Source of the DNA: Wolinella sp052170135
GTDB lineage: Bacteria > Campylobacterota > Campylobacteria > Campylobacterales > Helicobacteraceae
Assembly (NCBI GenBank): GCA_052170135.1
Contig: JBQNBC010000002.1
Coordinates: 131,896 to 195,895, forward strand
Length of the DNA: 64,000 bases
Direction: 5' to 3'
Below are positions 8,168-16,937 of this stretch, one piece after another. The notes beneath the pieces were generated by a model. The model was given only the letters and a program-made list of their open reading frames with translations, ran no database searches and was not told where the DNA came from. Each line of letters begins with the position of its first letter. Position 1 is the stretch's first letter. The position numbers and the translations under genes are program-made.

Positions 8168-8716
8168 ATGTTACATCTGACCAATGAGCAACAAAAATCG
8201 TTGCTCGACACTCTTCGCACGATACCAGACTTTCCCAAAAAGGGTGTACAGTTTCGCGATATTACGACGTTACTCAATGATGCCGAGGCATTTTCTTTCA
8301 TTATCGATTTTTTGGCAAAGCGGTACAAGGATTCTCGCCTAAACTTTATTGCAGGCATAGAATCACGTGGCTTTATCTTTGGGGCAGCACTTGCGATAAA
8401 ACTCGGTATTGGTTTTGTCCCGATTCGCAAAAAGGGAAAGCTCCCATACACAACAATAACCGAAAAATATCTGCTTGAATATGGATTTGATGAAGTAGAG
8501 ATACATATTGATGCTTTTAGAGGTATAAAAAATAGCCGTGTATTACTTGTTGATGACATCATCGCTACTGGTGGCACTGCCGAAGCAGCAGTAAAGCTAA
8601 TTAAGGCGGCCAAGGGCGAGTGCGTAGAATCGTGCTTCATACTAAATCTACGCGATCTAGGCGGCGCGTATAAAATATCAAAACTCTCACAAATTTATAC
8701 CGTATTGGATATTTAG
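8168..8716 (+). CDS. apt: Adenine phosphoribosyltransferase
   Basis: Purine salvage enzyme that makes AMP from adenine and PRPP. The 182-residue protein has the PRPP-binding motif VLLVDDIIATGGTA at 125-138, ESRGFIFG at about 65-72 and the FRDIT segment near residue 29. The ATG follows AAGGAGAATTT. It lies in the rpiB-ychF run, 24 bases after the coiled-coil gene and two bases before trpB. Confidence 0.95.
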   Translation: MLHLTNEQQKSLLDTLRTIPDFPKKGVQFRDITTLLNDAEAFSFIIDFLAKRYKDSRLNFIAGIESRGFIFGAALAIKLGIGFVPIRKKGKLPYTTITEKYLLEYGFDEVEIHIDAFRGIKNSRVLLVDDIIATGGTAEAAVKLIKAAKGECVESCFILNLRDLGGAYKISKLSQIYTVLDI

Positions 8717-8718
8717 CC

Positions 8719-9918
8719 ATGTTTATGCCAATAGCTAGCCGCTTTGACCCGGATTCTAATGGGTATTTTGGAGAGTTTGGTGGGAGATTTATCCCAGAAA
8801 CACTAATGGGCACGATTTTAGAGCTCGAACAGGCGTATAATGAAGTGCGCTTTGATCCTCAATTTTGGCGTGAGGCAGACTACTATCTGCGTGAGTATGT
8901 TGGTCGCCCAAGTCCGCTATATTTTGCTGAACGACTAAGCAAAGAACTTGGTATGAAAATCTATCTAAAGCGCGAAGATCTAAATCATACTGGTGCACAT
9001 AAAATAAATAACACAATAATCCAAGGCTTGCTCGCCAAACGTCTTGGCAAAAAGAGAATTATCGCCGAAACTGGTGCGGGACAGCATGGCGTGGCTAGCG
9101 CAACTATCGCGGCGTTGCTTGGACTTGAGTGTGAAGTATTTATGGGAGCAAATGATATAGCAAGACAGGAGCTAAACGTCTTTCGCATGAAGCTCCTAGG
9201 TGCAAAAGTAACAAGTGTGGAATCTGGCTCAAAAACACTAAAAGACGCTATGAATGATGCAATCCGCCACTGGGTTACAAATGCACGCGATACATTCTAT
9301 GTAATCGGCACAGTGGCTGGTCCACACCCATATCCACTTATGGTGAGCGATTTTCAGAGTGTCATTAGCTTTGAAGCTAAAAAGCAGATTCTTGAAAAAG
9401 AGGAGCGGCTACCAGACTATGTCGTTGCGTGCATAGGCGGTGGAAGCAATGCAGCTGGAATCTTCTCTAGATTCCTTGATGAAGAGGGCGTGAGATGTAT
9501 AGGTATCGAGGCTGGTGGGCTTGGGATAGAAAGCGGTCACCACGGAGCTAGCCTAGCCAAAGGCAGTAAAGGAATCCTACATGGACAAAAAAGCTATCTC
9601 TTACAAGACGATGAAGGACAGATAAAAGAGGCATATTCTATTTCCGCTGGGCTTGACTACCCAGGGATTGGACCGCTACATGCTCATCTATTTGAGTGTG
9701 GAGTAGCTGAATATGACAATATCACCGATAAAGAGGCATTAGATGCATTTACATGGCTCAGTCAAAGAGAGGGAATTATTCCTGCATTTGAAAGCGCACA
9801 CGCTGTAGCATATCTAAAAAAAGCGCAGGAGCGATTCCGCGATAAAATAGTAATTGTTTCACTATCTGGGCGTGGCGATAAAGATATGATACAAGCGAAG
9901 AATCTACTTAAATTTTAA
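8719..9918 (+). CDS. trpB: Tryptophan synthase beta chain
   Basis: Pyridoxal-phosphate enzyme that condenses indole with serine to tryptophan. The 399-residue protein begins with GYFGEFGGRFIPE and has the PLP lysine K95 in HTGAHKIN, ETGAGQHG, and the phosphate-binding GGGSNA loop near 237-242, all typical of the TrpB1 class. It starts at 8719, or at ATG two codons later; neither has a strong ribosome site, so it may be coupled to apt. No trpA or other trp gene is in the window. It sits inside a block that I recall as lacking trpB in H. pylori. Confidence 0.95.
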   Translation: MFMPIASRFDPDSNGYFGEFGGRFIPETLMGTILELEQAYNEVRFDPQFWREADYYLREYVGRPSPLYFAERLSKELGMKIYLKREDLNHTGAHKINNTIIQGLLAKRLGKKRIIAETGAGQHGVASATIAALLGLECEVFMGANDIARQELNVFRMKLLGAKVTSVESGSKTLKDAMNDAIRHWVTNARDTFYVIGTVAGPHPYPLMVSDFQSVISFEAKKQILEKEERLPDYVVACIGGGSNAAGIFSRFLDEEGVRCIGIEAGGLGIESGHHGASLAKGSKGILHGQKSYLLQDDEGQIKEAYSISAGLDYPGIGPLHAHLFECGVAEYDNITDKEALDAFTWLSQREGIIPAFESAHAVAYLKKAQERFRDKIVIVSLSGRGDKDMIQAKNLLKF

Positions 9919-9933
9919 TAGTCGGAGCTGCAC

Positions 9934-10494
9934 ATGGAAGAGTTATTTATCGGCTGGCTAAGAGAATATGGTTATATTATTTTGTTTATATGGAGCATGT
10001 TAGAGGGCGAGATAGGACTTGTAATGGCTGGCATAATGAGCCATACAGGCGATATGAATTTCTGGGTTGCGCTCATTGTGGCTGGACTTGGAGGCTTTGC
10101 TGGTGATCAGGCCTACTTCTATATAGGGCGCTACAACAAAGGCTTTATCTATAAAAAGCTAAAAACGCAACATCGTAAGTTTGCCCTAGCACATCTTTTA
10201 TTGAAAAAATATGGCTGGCCTATCATCTTTATCCAAAGGTATCTATACGGTATGCGAACCATATTACCAATGTCTATTGGTGTTACGCGATATAGCGCAA
10301 AGATGTTTGCATTTATAAATCTTATCAGTGCATTTATTTGGGCTACCATTACTATTACGCTTGCCTATATGTTTGGGGAGCAGCTTTTGGTGATTTTACA
10401 CTGGGCTAAGGAACATTTCTATATTGCAATTCCTTTTGCTTTAATTCTTGGTGGTAGCATAATATGGTACTTTCACCATCATACTAAAAAATAA
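9934..10494 (+). CDS. DedA family membrane protein
   Basis: Integral inner-membrane protein of 186 residues in the DedA/VTT superfamily, whose members are linked to membrane-lipid flipping and envelope homeostasis. It shows the early acidic LEGE motif, a GDQAYFYIGR segment and the basic re-entrant motif around FIQRYLYGMR, then GVTRYS and further helices. Sixteen bases separate it from trpB and eight from pepA, so it is in the same operon. Confidence 0.87.
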   Translation: MEELFIGWLREYGYIILFIWSMLEGEIGLVMAGIMSHTGDMNFWVALIVAGLGGFAGDQAYFYIGRYNKGFIYKKLKTQHRKFALAHLLLKKYGWPIIFIQRYLYGMRTILPMSIGVTRYSAKMFAFINLISAFIWATITITLAYMFGEQLLVILHWAKEHFYIAIPFALILGGSIIWYFHHHTKK

Positions 10495-10502
10495 GGAAAA
10501 CT

Positions 10503-11951
10503 ATGAAGATTTCACTACAAGATTCTCCATTTGGAAAAATAGATGCTCAGAGTGCATTAATCTTTGTCGTAGATAAAGATTTTTCACACATTAAGGATGT
10601 AGATTCCTCGTTGTTTTCCTCGCTTGGTTTTGATGGCAAGGACAGTGATATACTATTTTTACCAGAGCAAAAGTGCCTATATTACGCGCTCAGTAAACTC
10701 GATGCAGATTCTTTACGCGAGGCGAGCGCAAAGGCTATAAGAATAGTCAAAAAATATCCATTCAAATCGCTAAAAGTTTTAGCGCCAAGTCGCGATTCTA
10801 GGCTACTTGATGCGCTTATTGCTGGCTTTTTACTAGGCGATTACACTTTTGACACATACAAAAACAAAAAGAGCGAAAGCAAACTTGAAAAAATCCTAAT
10901 CGCCAAAGAAACCAGCAATAGATCACAGATTGAACCAAAGTCGTTTAAGACCATTTTGGCGCGTCAAAGTAGCATTTCTAAGGCTGTCAATTTCACTCGC
11001 GAACTAGTCAATACCCCTCCAGATGACGCTACGCCAAAAAAACTAGCAAAAATAGCAGAAAAAATAGCAAAGGAACAGAATCTAACTTGCAAAATACACG
11101 ACGAAAAATATCTAGAAAAAGAGGGAATGGGCGCATTTATTGCTGTTTCACGCGCCAGCAACCATCCACCACGCTTAATTCATCTATCAAACAAACCAAA
11201 GAATCCAAAGCTAAGAATTGCACTTATTGGTAAAGGTCTAACATATGACAGTGGTGGATTAAGTCTAAAACCCGCTGATTTTATGGTAACAATGAAAGCT
11301 GATAAAGGCGGTGGTTGCGCAGTTTTAGGGATTTTACAAGCAGCAAGCGAGCTTGGGATTGAGATCGAGCTTCATGGCATCATTGGCGCAACAGAAAATA
11401 TGATCGGTGGCAACGCATACAAGCCAGATGATATCCTGCGCGCCAAAAATGGAAAAACCATTGAAGTACGAAATACAGATGCCGAGGGACGACTCGTACT
11501 AGCTGACTGCCTTTGCTACGCACAGGAGCTAAAACCAGACTATATAATCGACCTAGCAACCCTTACTGGCGCATGCGTCGTAGGATTAGGCGAGTACACG
11601 TCTGGAGTACTAGGGCATAATCGTGCACTTAAGCAACGTTTCCTTGAATGCGCAAATAAAAGTGGGGAGCTAGTCGCGGATCTACCGTTTAATCGCCACC
11701 TAAAAGAGCTAATCAAATCAAAAGTAGCTGATGTATGCAATGTATCAGGCACGCGATATGGTGGCTCTATTACAGCTGGGCTATTTCTCTCTGAATTCAT
11801 AGAAGAATCCTATCATGACAAGTGGCTACATCTAGATATAGCAGGTCCGGCCTATGTTGAAAAAGAGTGGGATGTCAATCCGCATGGTGCAAGTGGTGCA
11901 GGCGTGCGCATGGTGATTGAATTTTTAGAATCGCTCGCACAGGAGGCATAA
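10503..11951 (+). CDS. pepA: Leucyl aminopeptidase (M17)
   Basis: Cytosolic metallo-aminopeptidase of the M17 family that removes N-terminal residues from peptides. The 482-residue protein has a variable N-terminal domain and a conserved C-terminal catalytic domain with GKGLTYDSGGLSLKP, KADKGGG, the metal-binding NTDAEGRLVLAD box and a DIAGPA segment. Family enzymes are hexamers with two metal ions per subunit. Start ATG has a GGAAAACT site. It abuts ychF with no gap. Confidence 0.95.
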   Translation: MKISLQDSPFGKIDAQSALIFVVDKDFSHIKDVDSSLFSSLGFDGKDSDILFLPEQKCLYYALSKLDADSLREASAKAIRIVKKYPFKSLKVLAPSRDSRLLDALIAGFLLGDYTFDTYKNKKSESKLEKILIAKETSNRSQIEPKSFKTILARQSSISKAVNFTRELVNTPPDDATPKKLAKIAEKIAKEQNLTCKIHDEKYLEKEGMGAFIAVSRASNHPPRLIHLSNKPKNPKLRIALIGKGLTYDSGGLSLKPADFMVTMKADKGGGCAVLGILQAASELGIEIELHGIIGATENMIGGNAYKPDDILRAKNGKTIEVRNTDAEGRLVLADCLCYAQELKPDYIIDLATLTGACVVGLGEYTSGVLGHNRALKQRFLECANKSGELVADLPFNRHLKELIKSKVADVCNVSGTRYGGSITAGLFLSEFIEESYHDKWLHLDIAGPAYVEKEWDVNPHGASGAGVRMVIEFLESLAQEA

Positions 11952-13052
11952 ATGGCACTAAGCATAGGAATCGTCGGACTTCCAAATGTCGGCAAATCTA
12001 CAACCTTTAACGCGCTTACAAAAGCACAAAACGCTGAAGCAGCCAACTATCCATTCTGCACTATTGAGCCAAACAAGGCCATTGTTGCTGTGCCTGATTC
12101 TCGTCTTGATGAGCTGGCAAAAATAGTCAATCCACAGAAAATACAATATTCTGTCGTGGAGTTTGTTGATATTGCTGGGCTTGTAAAAGGCGCTAGCAAA
12201 GGCGAAGGTCTTGGAAACCAATTCCTTGCAAATATCAAAGAGACTGAGGCTATTTTACACATTGTACGTTGCTTTGATGATGGGAATATTACTCACGTAG
12301 AGGGTAGCATCGATCCTTTACGTGATATTGAAATCATCGAGACTGAGCTACTTTTGGCAGATATGCAGACATTAGAGAAAAGAATCGAACGCTTAGAGCG
12401 AATGGCAAAGGCCGACAAAGATGCGAAAGCCACGCTTGAAATCGCACAATCTCTAATGCTACACATACAATCTGGCAATTCAGTGAGAATTTTTGCTAAA
12501 AAGGATAGTGAAGAGTTTAAAGAACTCAATCGCGAACTTCGATTCCTTACCAACAAAGAGATAATTTATGGTGCAAACGTTGATGAAAATGGACTTAGCG
12601 AGGATAATTCACACGTCATTGCCGTTCGTAAACACGCTGAAAAAAATGGCTGCGAAGTGATAAAACTGTGTGCCAAAATCGAAGAAGAGATGGTCGCGCT
12701 TGAACCCGATGAAAAACAAGAATTTTTAGAATCACTTGGCGTAGAAGAATCCGGACTTGATCAGATAATCCGCAAAGGCTTTGAAAAGCTTGGACTCATA
12801 AGCTACTTCACAGCAGGAATCAAAGAGGTACGCGCATGGACAATAAAGAATGGCTACACGGCACCACAAGCTGCAAGCGTAATACACAAGGACTTTGAGC
12901 GAGGATTTATACGTGCAGAGACTATTGCCTATGAAGACTTTGTCAAATATGGTGGCGAAGCAAAAGCAAAAGAAGCTGGCACACTTCGGGTAGAGGGCAA
13001 AGAGTACATCGTCAAAGATGGTGATGTAATGCACTTTAGATTTAATGTCTAA
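11952..13052 (+). CDS. ychF: Redox-regulated ATPase YchF (Obg family)
   Basis: Ribosome-associated P-loop NTPase of the OLA1/YchF group, which prefers ATP. The 366-residue protein has GLPNVGKST at 9-17, the DIAGLVKGAS switch region, a central helical domain and a C-terminal TGS-like domain with RAWTIKNG, GFIRAE and the closing YIVKDGDVMHFRFNV pattern. The ATG directly follows the pepA stop, and the last bases overlap the next gene's start. Length and motifs are those of the family. Confidence 0.95.
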   Translation: MALSIGIVGLPNVGKSTTFNALTKAQNAEAANYPFCTIEPNKAIVAVPDSRLDELAKIVNPQKIQYSVVEFVDIAGLVKGASKGEGLGNQFLANIKETEAILHIVRCFDDGNITHVEGSIDPLRDIEIIETELLLADMQTLEKRIERLERMAKADKDAKATLEIAQSLMLHIQSGNSVRIFAKKDSEEFKELNRELRFLTNKEIIYGANVDENGLSEDNSHVIAVRKHAEKNGCEVIKLCAKIEEEMVALEPDEKQEFLESLGVEESGLDQIIRKGFEKLGLISYFTAGIKEVRAWTIKNGYTAPQAASVIHKDFERGFIRAETIAYEDFVKYGGEAKAKEAGTLRVEGKEYIVKDGDVMHFRFNV

Positions 13053-13947
13053 GGCTTTTTACAAAATTCACATAGAACTTAGCGACTTCTGTGGGCTTGC
13101 ATGTAGCTTCTGCACCCCGGCTAAGAATCGTCGCGAGCCTATGCCATTGCCACTCTTTCAGCACACCTTAAGAGAGTGCGCACCACACACTGACATAGTC
13201 GCGCTACATCTACTTGGCGACCCGCTCACGATTCCAAATCTCTCTGAATACCTTGACTTGATTTTAAAATATAACTTAAAAGCAGAAATTACTACATCTG
13301 GTTTCTACCTTGGTGAGACAGAGAGAAAGATACTTCTACACCAAGCAATACATCAAATCAATTTTTCACTAACAAGCTACTTTGATAACAAAAAGCGCCT
13401 AAGTCTAGAACACTACTGGTCGCAAATCACAGCATTTATAGAAGCTAGACGCAAAAACATCAAAGCGAAGAATCAAGAATCAAATGCCATGCAAAAAATG
13501 CGCAAAGAGCCCGATTCCTGTAGTTTTGTCAATCTGCGTATTTGGAATTTAGAGCAAGATTCTAGGCAAACAGAGATGCTTTTACTACTGGAGAATTATT
13601 TTGAAACGAGAATCAACCAGCAAAAAAAACGTCAACGTTTAGAATCTCATGTGATTTTAGATATCGATTCTCTCTTTAGTTGGCGTGATTCCACACCACA
13701 TGTAAATGGATTTTGCATGGCACTAAAAAGTCATGCAGGAATCCTCTCAGATGGCACAATAGTCCCATGCTGTCTAGATACCAAAGGAGATCTCGCGCTA
13801 GGAAATATCAAAGATGGGCTAGCTACCGCACTCGCCTCACCGCGCGCCAAACGCATAAAAGCAGGCTTTGAGCAGGGAATTTGCATAGAGCCTTTTTGCC
13901 AATATTGCGGCTATATAAAACGTTTTGAAAAGCAAAATAAATTATAA
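13045..13947 (+). CDS. Radical SAM protein with SPASM-like C-terminal cysteines
   Basis: The 300-residue protein has a radical SAM cluster site C16-x3-C20-x2-C23 (FCGLACSFC) and a C-terminal set of cysteines: GFCMA, VPCC, and a final C-x5-C-x2-C group, as in SPASM/twitch auxiliary-cluster proteins. Such proteins modify peptides or act in cofactor maturation; no substrate peptide gene is seen nearby. It overlaps ychF by eight bases, implying coupling. A charged linker of about 40 residues (near 140-180) separates the two halves. The reaction is not predictable from this sequence. Confidence 0.8.
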   Translation: MSKAFYKIHIELSDFCGLACSFCTPAKNRREPMPLPLFQHTLRECAPHTDIVALHLLGDPLTIPNLSEYLDLILKYNLKAEITTSGFYLGETERKILLHQAIHQINFSLTSYFDNKKRLSLEHYWSQITAFIEARRKNIKAKNQESNAMQKMRKEPDSCSFVNLRIWNLEQDSRQTEMLLLLENYFETRINQQKKRQRLESHVILDIDSLFSWRDSTPHVNGFCMALKSHAGILSDGTIVPCCLDTKGDLALGNIKDGLATALASPRAKRIKAGFEQGICIEPFCQYCGYIKRFEKQNKL

Positions 13948-13974
13948 TTTTTGATAAAAAATTGAGGGATTCTT

Positions 13975-14259
13975 ATGAGCTTTTGGCGTGTTTTGCGCTT
14001 TGTGTTTCTGCCTTTTATTATTTATGTGTCGTGGCTTTTCCTAGGCGGCAAGCACCAAGAGGCAAGCGCGCTAGCACTTGTTGTATTTGTAATCTCAATC
14101 GCAAATCCGCTAAACACGCTCAAAACAAAGCGCGATGAGAAGTTAGATAGCAAATTTCAACATAATAAAAAGAGAATCAACGACATAGAAAAAGAGCGCA
14201 TAAAGCACCATGTCGAACAAGAGAAAAAGCGCGTAATCGAGGAGTTAAAGCAGCGATAG
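13975..14259 (+). CDS. Small membrane protein with basic coiled-coil tail
   Basis: A 94-residue protein with two hydrophobic segments (about 7-24 and 30-46) and a highly charged helical tail rich in Lys, Glu and Arg. No recognisable domain. A GAGGGATTCTT stretch precedes the ATG. It is the last gene of the rpiB run. The architecture resembles the unrelated small protein at 46342-46653. Confidence 0.65.
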   Translation: MSFWRVLRFVFLPFIIYVSWLFLGGKHQEASALALVVFVISIANPLNTLKTKRDEKLDSKFQHNKKRINDIEKERIKHHVEQEKKRVIEELKQR

Positions 14260-14403
14260 TCTAGCTTTAAGAGATAAAAAAACCGCAACAAGAATCCAAC
14301 ACACACATTAAAGTATATGCAATGTGCGCATTTTTGGCTTACCCTACTCTATCACACAAACCAAAGGGCAAGAAAGAGAATCAAATCTATAATCAAAGCT
14401 GGC

Positions 14404-14450
14404 AAAAACAGATACATAGCTACAAAACAATGCGCTACGCATCTGTTTTT
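14404..14450. terminator. Hairpin between convergent genes
   Basis: AAAAACAGAT (14404-14413) pairs with ATCTGTTTTT (14441-14450); the loop holds a smaller ATGCG/CGCAT hairpin. It is U-rich on the plus strand after the stem and, by symmetry, on the minus strand, between the small membrane protein and phosphatase genes. Confidence 0.6.
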
Positions 14451-14904
14451 AAGCCTTTAGGATTCCTTTTTCAGCAAATAGCCCCATAACGCCTCGCTCA
14501 ATCATTTCAAATACCTTTAAAAAACCATCGCCATCGTGATAGTGATACGGGTCTGGCACATCAGCGCCATCTAGCCCAAAATCGCCAAGAAGAGCTAGCT
14601 TTTCACGCGGAAAGTTGCGTGCTAGGTCGCTTAGATTTTGTTTGTCCATAGCTACTAACAGGTCAAACTCGTCTATATCTGAGGCATTTACCTGTCGTGA
14701 TCGAAGTGCTGAGATATCAATTCCGTGGTGCTTTGCAACATTTATAGAGCCATCACATGGGGCTTCTCCAGCATGCCAGCCACTAGTCCCAGCAGAATCA
14801 ACCCTAAGGAAAAGTCCATTTTCACTTACGATTCTTCTAGCTACCCCCTCTGCTAGCGGAGAGCGACAGATATTTCCTAGGCATACAAATAATATTGATT
14901 TCAT
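14449..14904 (-). CDS. Low-molecular-weight protein-tyrosine phosphatase
   Basis: Cytosolic cysteine phosphatase of 151 residues. The P-loop CLGNICRS begins at C8, with the catalytic acid Asp in VPDPYHYHD near residue 117. The remaining sequence (AGTSGWHAGE, MDKQN) matches the family. Related enzymes regulate capsule or act on host proteins; no tyrosine kinase gene is adjacent. It is divergent from the metallophosphoesterase gene and convergent with the preceding operon. Confidence 0.9.
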   Translation of the reverse strand: MKSILFVCLGNICRSPLAEGVARRIVSENGLFLRVDSAGTSGWHAGEAPCDGSINVAKHHGIDISALRSRQVNASDIDEFDLLVAMDKQNLSDLARNFPREKLALLGDFGLDGADVPDPYHYHDGDGFLKVFEMIERGVMGLFAEKGILKA

Positions 14905-14953
14905 AGTTTCTCTTTCTCAAGGATAAAATAGCGAAATTCAAAAAGGTGTACCA

Positions 14954-16072
14954 ATGCTTATTTTTCCAATTGCGCTTTTTAGCATATTTTCACTTATCCA
15001 CTACCTAGCATATCACCTGTTTGTGCGTATATTTTTGCGCACATCACGCGCTAGATTCTTGCTTAAGAGTACGCTAATACTAAACCTTGCTTGCCTCCTT
15101 GGCTACATATTTTCGCGCTACTTCATTACTATCCCACAGCCACTATATTTTCTCTTCTCGCTATCGCTTGGAATGGGATTTGCGCTACTTTTGACGCTTA
15201 TTTTTTACGCACTTACCGCACCAATTCTACTATTGCCGATGAAAAACAAAAGACGAGAAGCTATACGAAAAATGCTCGGCTATACAGGCGGATTCTCATT
15301 GCTTGGCTATGGAAGTGCTGGAATATTCGAAGCATCATTAGAACCAAGAATCGTAAAAGTCCCTATGGCGCTACCCAGACTAAAGCACGACTTTCGCGCA
15401 GTACAGCTAAGCGATATCCACATTGGAGGGCTAATAGAAGAGAGCTATATGAGAGATCTAGTAGAGCGGGTAAATACTCTAAAAGCGGACATGGTGTTTC
15501 TAACTGGAGACATCACAGATACAAAAATAGAGAATATCAAAAAAGCAGTGGCGTATCTTGGTGAGCTTAAAACAACAATGGGAATCTACTTTGTGAGTGG
15601 CAATCATGAATTTTTCCACGGTATAGGCGATACCATAAAATATCTAAGAGAGCTAGGAATCACGGTGCTAGAGAATGAATCGCAAACAATAGAAGGGATT
15701 GTAAATATCGCTGGTGTGCATGATATTTTTGGGAGGCGACTTGGCGTTTTTGAGCCAGACTTGCCAAAAGCACTAAAGTATACAGATAAGAATCTACCTA
15801 CGATTCTCCTCGCTCATCAGCCTAAATTCGTCCCTGAGGTCATTGACAAGCCTGTTGATTTAATACTTGCTGGACATACGCACGGAGGACAGATTGCGCC
15901 TTTTAATCTCCTTGTAAAACTCGATCAAAAGTATATATGTGGGCTTTATGAAATCACACCAAGCATGCGACTTTATGTAAATCCCGGCACTGGCTTTTGG
16001 GGACCGCCGATGAGATTCTTATCTAGAGCTGAAATTACGCTATTTGATTTTAAAGCAGAATTTAAAGCATAG
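14954..16072 (+). CDS. Membrane-anchored calcineurin-like metallophosphoesterase (YaeI-like)
   Basis: Has about four N-terminal membrane helices (residues 1-100) and a C-terminal metallophosphoesterase domain facing one side of the membrane. The metal ligands are visible in LSDIHIGG, GDITD, GNHEFFHG, LAHQP and GHTHGGQ. The family includes phosphodiesterases and UDP-diacylglucosamine-like hydrolases, and the substrate here is open. The length of 372 residues is usual for the membrane-fused type. It is a single gene and precedes the phase-variable GGDEF/EAL locus. Confidence 0.88.
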   Translation: MLIFPIALFSIFSLIHYLAYHLFVRIFLRTSRARFLLKSTLILNLACLLGYIFSRYFITIPQPLYFLFSLSLGMGFALLLTLIFYALTAPILLLPMKNKRREAIRKMLGYTGGFSLLGYGSAGIFEASLEPRIVKVPMALPRLKHDFRAVQLSDIHIGGLIEESYMRDLVERVNTLKADMVFLTGDITDTKIENIKKAVAYLGELKTTMGIYFVSGNHEFFHGIGDTIKYLRELGITVLENESQTIEGIVNIAGVHDIFGRRLGVFEPDLPKALKYTDKNLPTILLAHQPKFVPEVIDKPVDLILAGHTHGGQIAPFNLLVKLDQKYICGLYEITPSMRLYVNPGTGFWGPPMRFLSRAEITLFDFKAEFKA

Positions 16073-16111
16073 ATTCCATTCAGCTTATATATAGTTTTGC
16101 TAAATATTTGA

Positions 16112-16117
16112 TATGAT
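16112..16117 (+). promoter_or_regulatory. Probable -10 box of the GAF/GGDEF/EAL gene
   Basis: TATGAT downstream of AT-rich sequence, placing the transcript start near 16124 and the homopolymer tract inside a very short leader. Confidence 0.45.
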
Positions 16118-16131
16118 GGATTTAACATAGC

Positions 16132-16149
16132 AAAAAAAAAGGGGGGGGG
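16132..16149 (+). repeat. A9-G9 homopolymer tract at a gene start (contingency-locus type)
   Basis: Nine A followed by nine G directly before the first usable start codons (GTG at 16149, ATG at 16155 or 16203). The G run may act as the ribosome site. Long G runs at gene starts are classic phase-variable tracts in Helicobacter and Campylobacter. A short frame opening at ATG 16113 stops at TAG (16128-16130), so the tract is not in an upstream-extended coding frame. Confidence 0.8.
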
Positions 16150-16796
16150 TGCACATGGGCGTGGCTTGGGGGTTGCTAGCGGAGTTTTGCAATCAAGACG
16201 AGATGGAAGAATGGCTAACTCAATCACTGTGCATAGATGACATAAGGCGAAGAATCGATAAACTGCTTGCACTCTTAGGGCGTAAGCTTGAGTGTGAGAC
16301 TCTACGCGTATTTGAGTACGCTGGAAAAGACTCAATAAGCAACACTCATGAGTGGAATCAAGATGAAATCTCACCAAAAAAAGAGAGGCTAAAGCGCGTA
16401 CAACTGAGTGGCATGAAATGGTGTCAAGATAAATTACACGCGCTACAGCCTGTTATAGTCGATGATGTCGAAAAGTATAAGGATATAGATCCACGAATCT
16501 ACTCTATGCTAAAACCACAAGATATAAAATCAAGAATCTCTATCCCACTGCATGTAAATGGTGAACACTTAGGTATACTAAACGCCTACAATATGCCGCA
16601 AGAGAGAATTGATGAGATCGTCGATTCTCTCACTGGTATAGGCGGACTAATTTCAAATCTAATCAAGTCATGCTATGAGCTGGAAAAGATGAGATATGCC
16701 AGCTATCACGACCATTTGACAGGTGCGCTAAATAGCTATGCCCTAGAAGAAAGATGCAACTCCAACTCCAAATACAAGCGTATTGGAATTCTCTAA
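16149..16796 (+). pseudogene. N-terminal part (GAF and start of GGDEF) of an interrupted c-di-GMP signalling gene
   Basis: First 215 codons of a protein that continues in the same frame to 18884. Residues about 20-165 form a GAF-like sensor region with the SRISIPLHVNGEHLGILNAYN strand pattern, followed by SYHDHLTGALN, the opening of a GGDEF domain. The frame is stopped by TAA at 16794-16796, and the next codons (CNIS, then TIKYAGNSLG) continue the GGDEF fold without any shift. One base substitution, for instance from a Tyr codon, would explain it. The start lies at or just after an A9-G9 tract, so expression may be switched as well as truncated. Confidence 0.75.
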
Positions 16797-16937
16797 TGCA
16801 ATATCTCAACTATCAAATACGCAGGCAACAGCCTAGGTCACGAAGACAACGATAATGTAGCTAAAGAGTACTACAAAATCCTTCATGGAATCTTCAATCC
16901 ACATCATATCTACCACATCAGAAGCGATGAATTTGTC

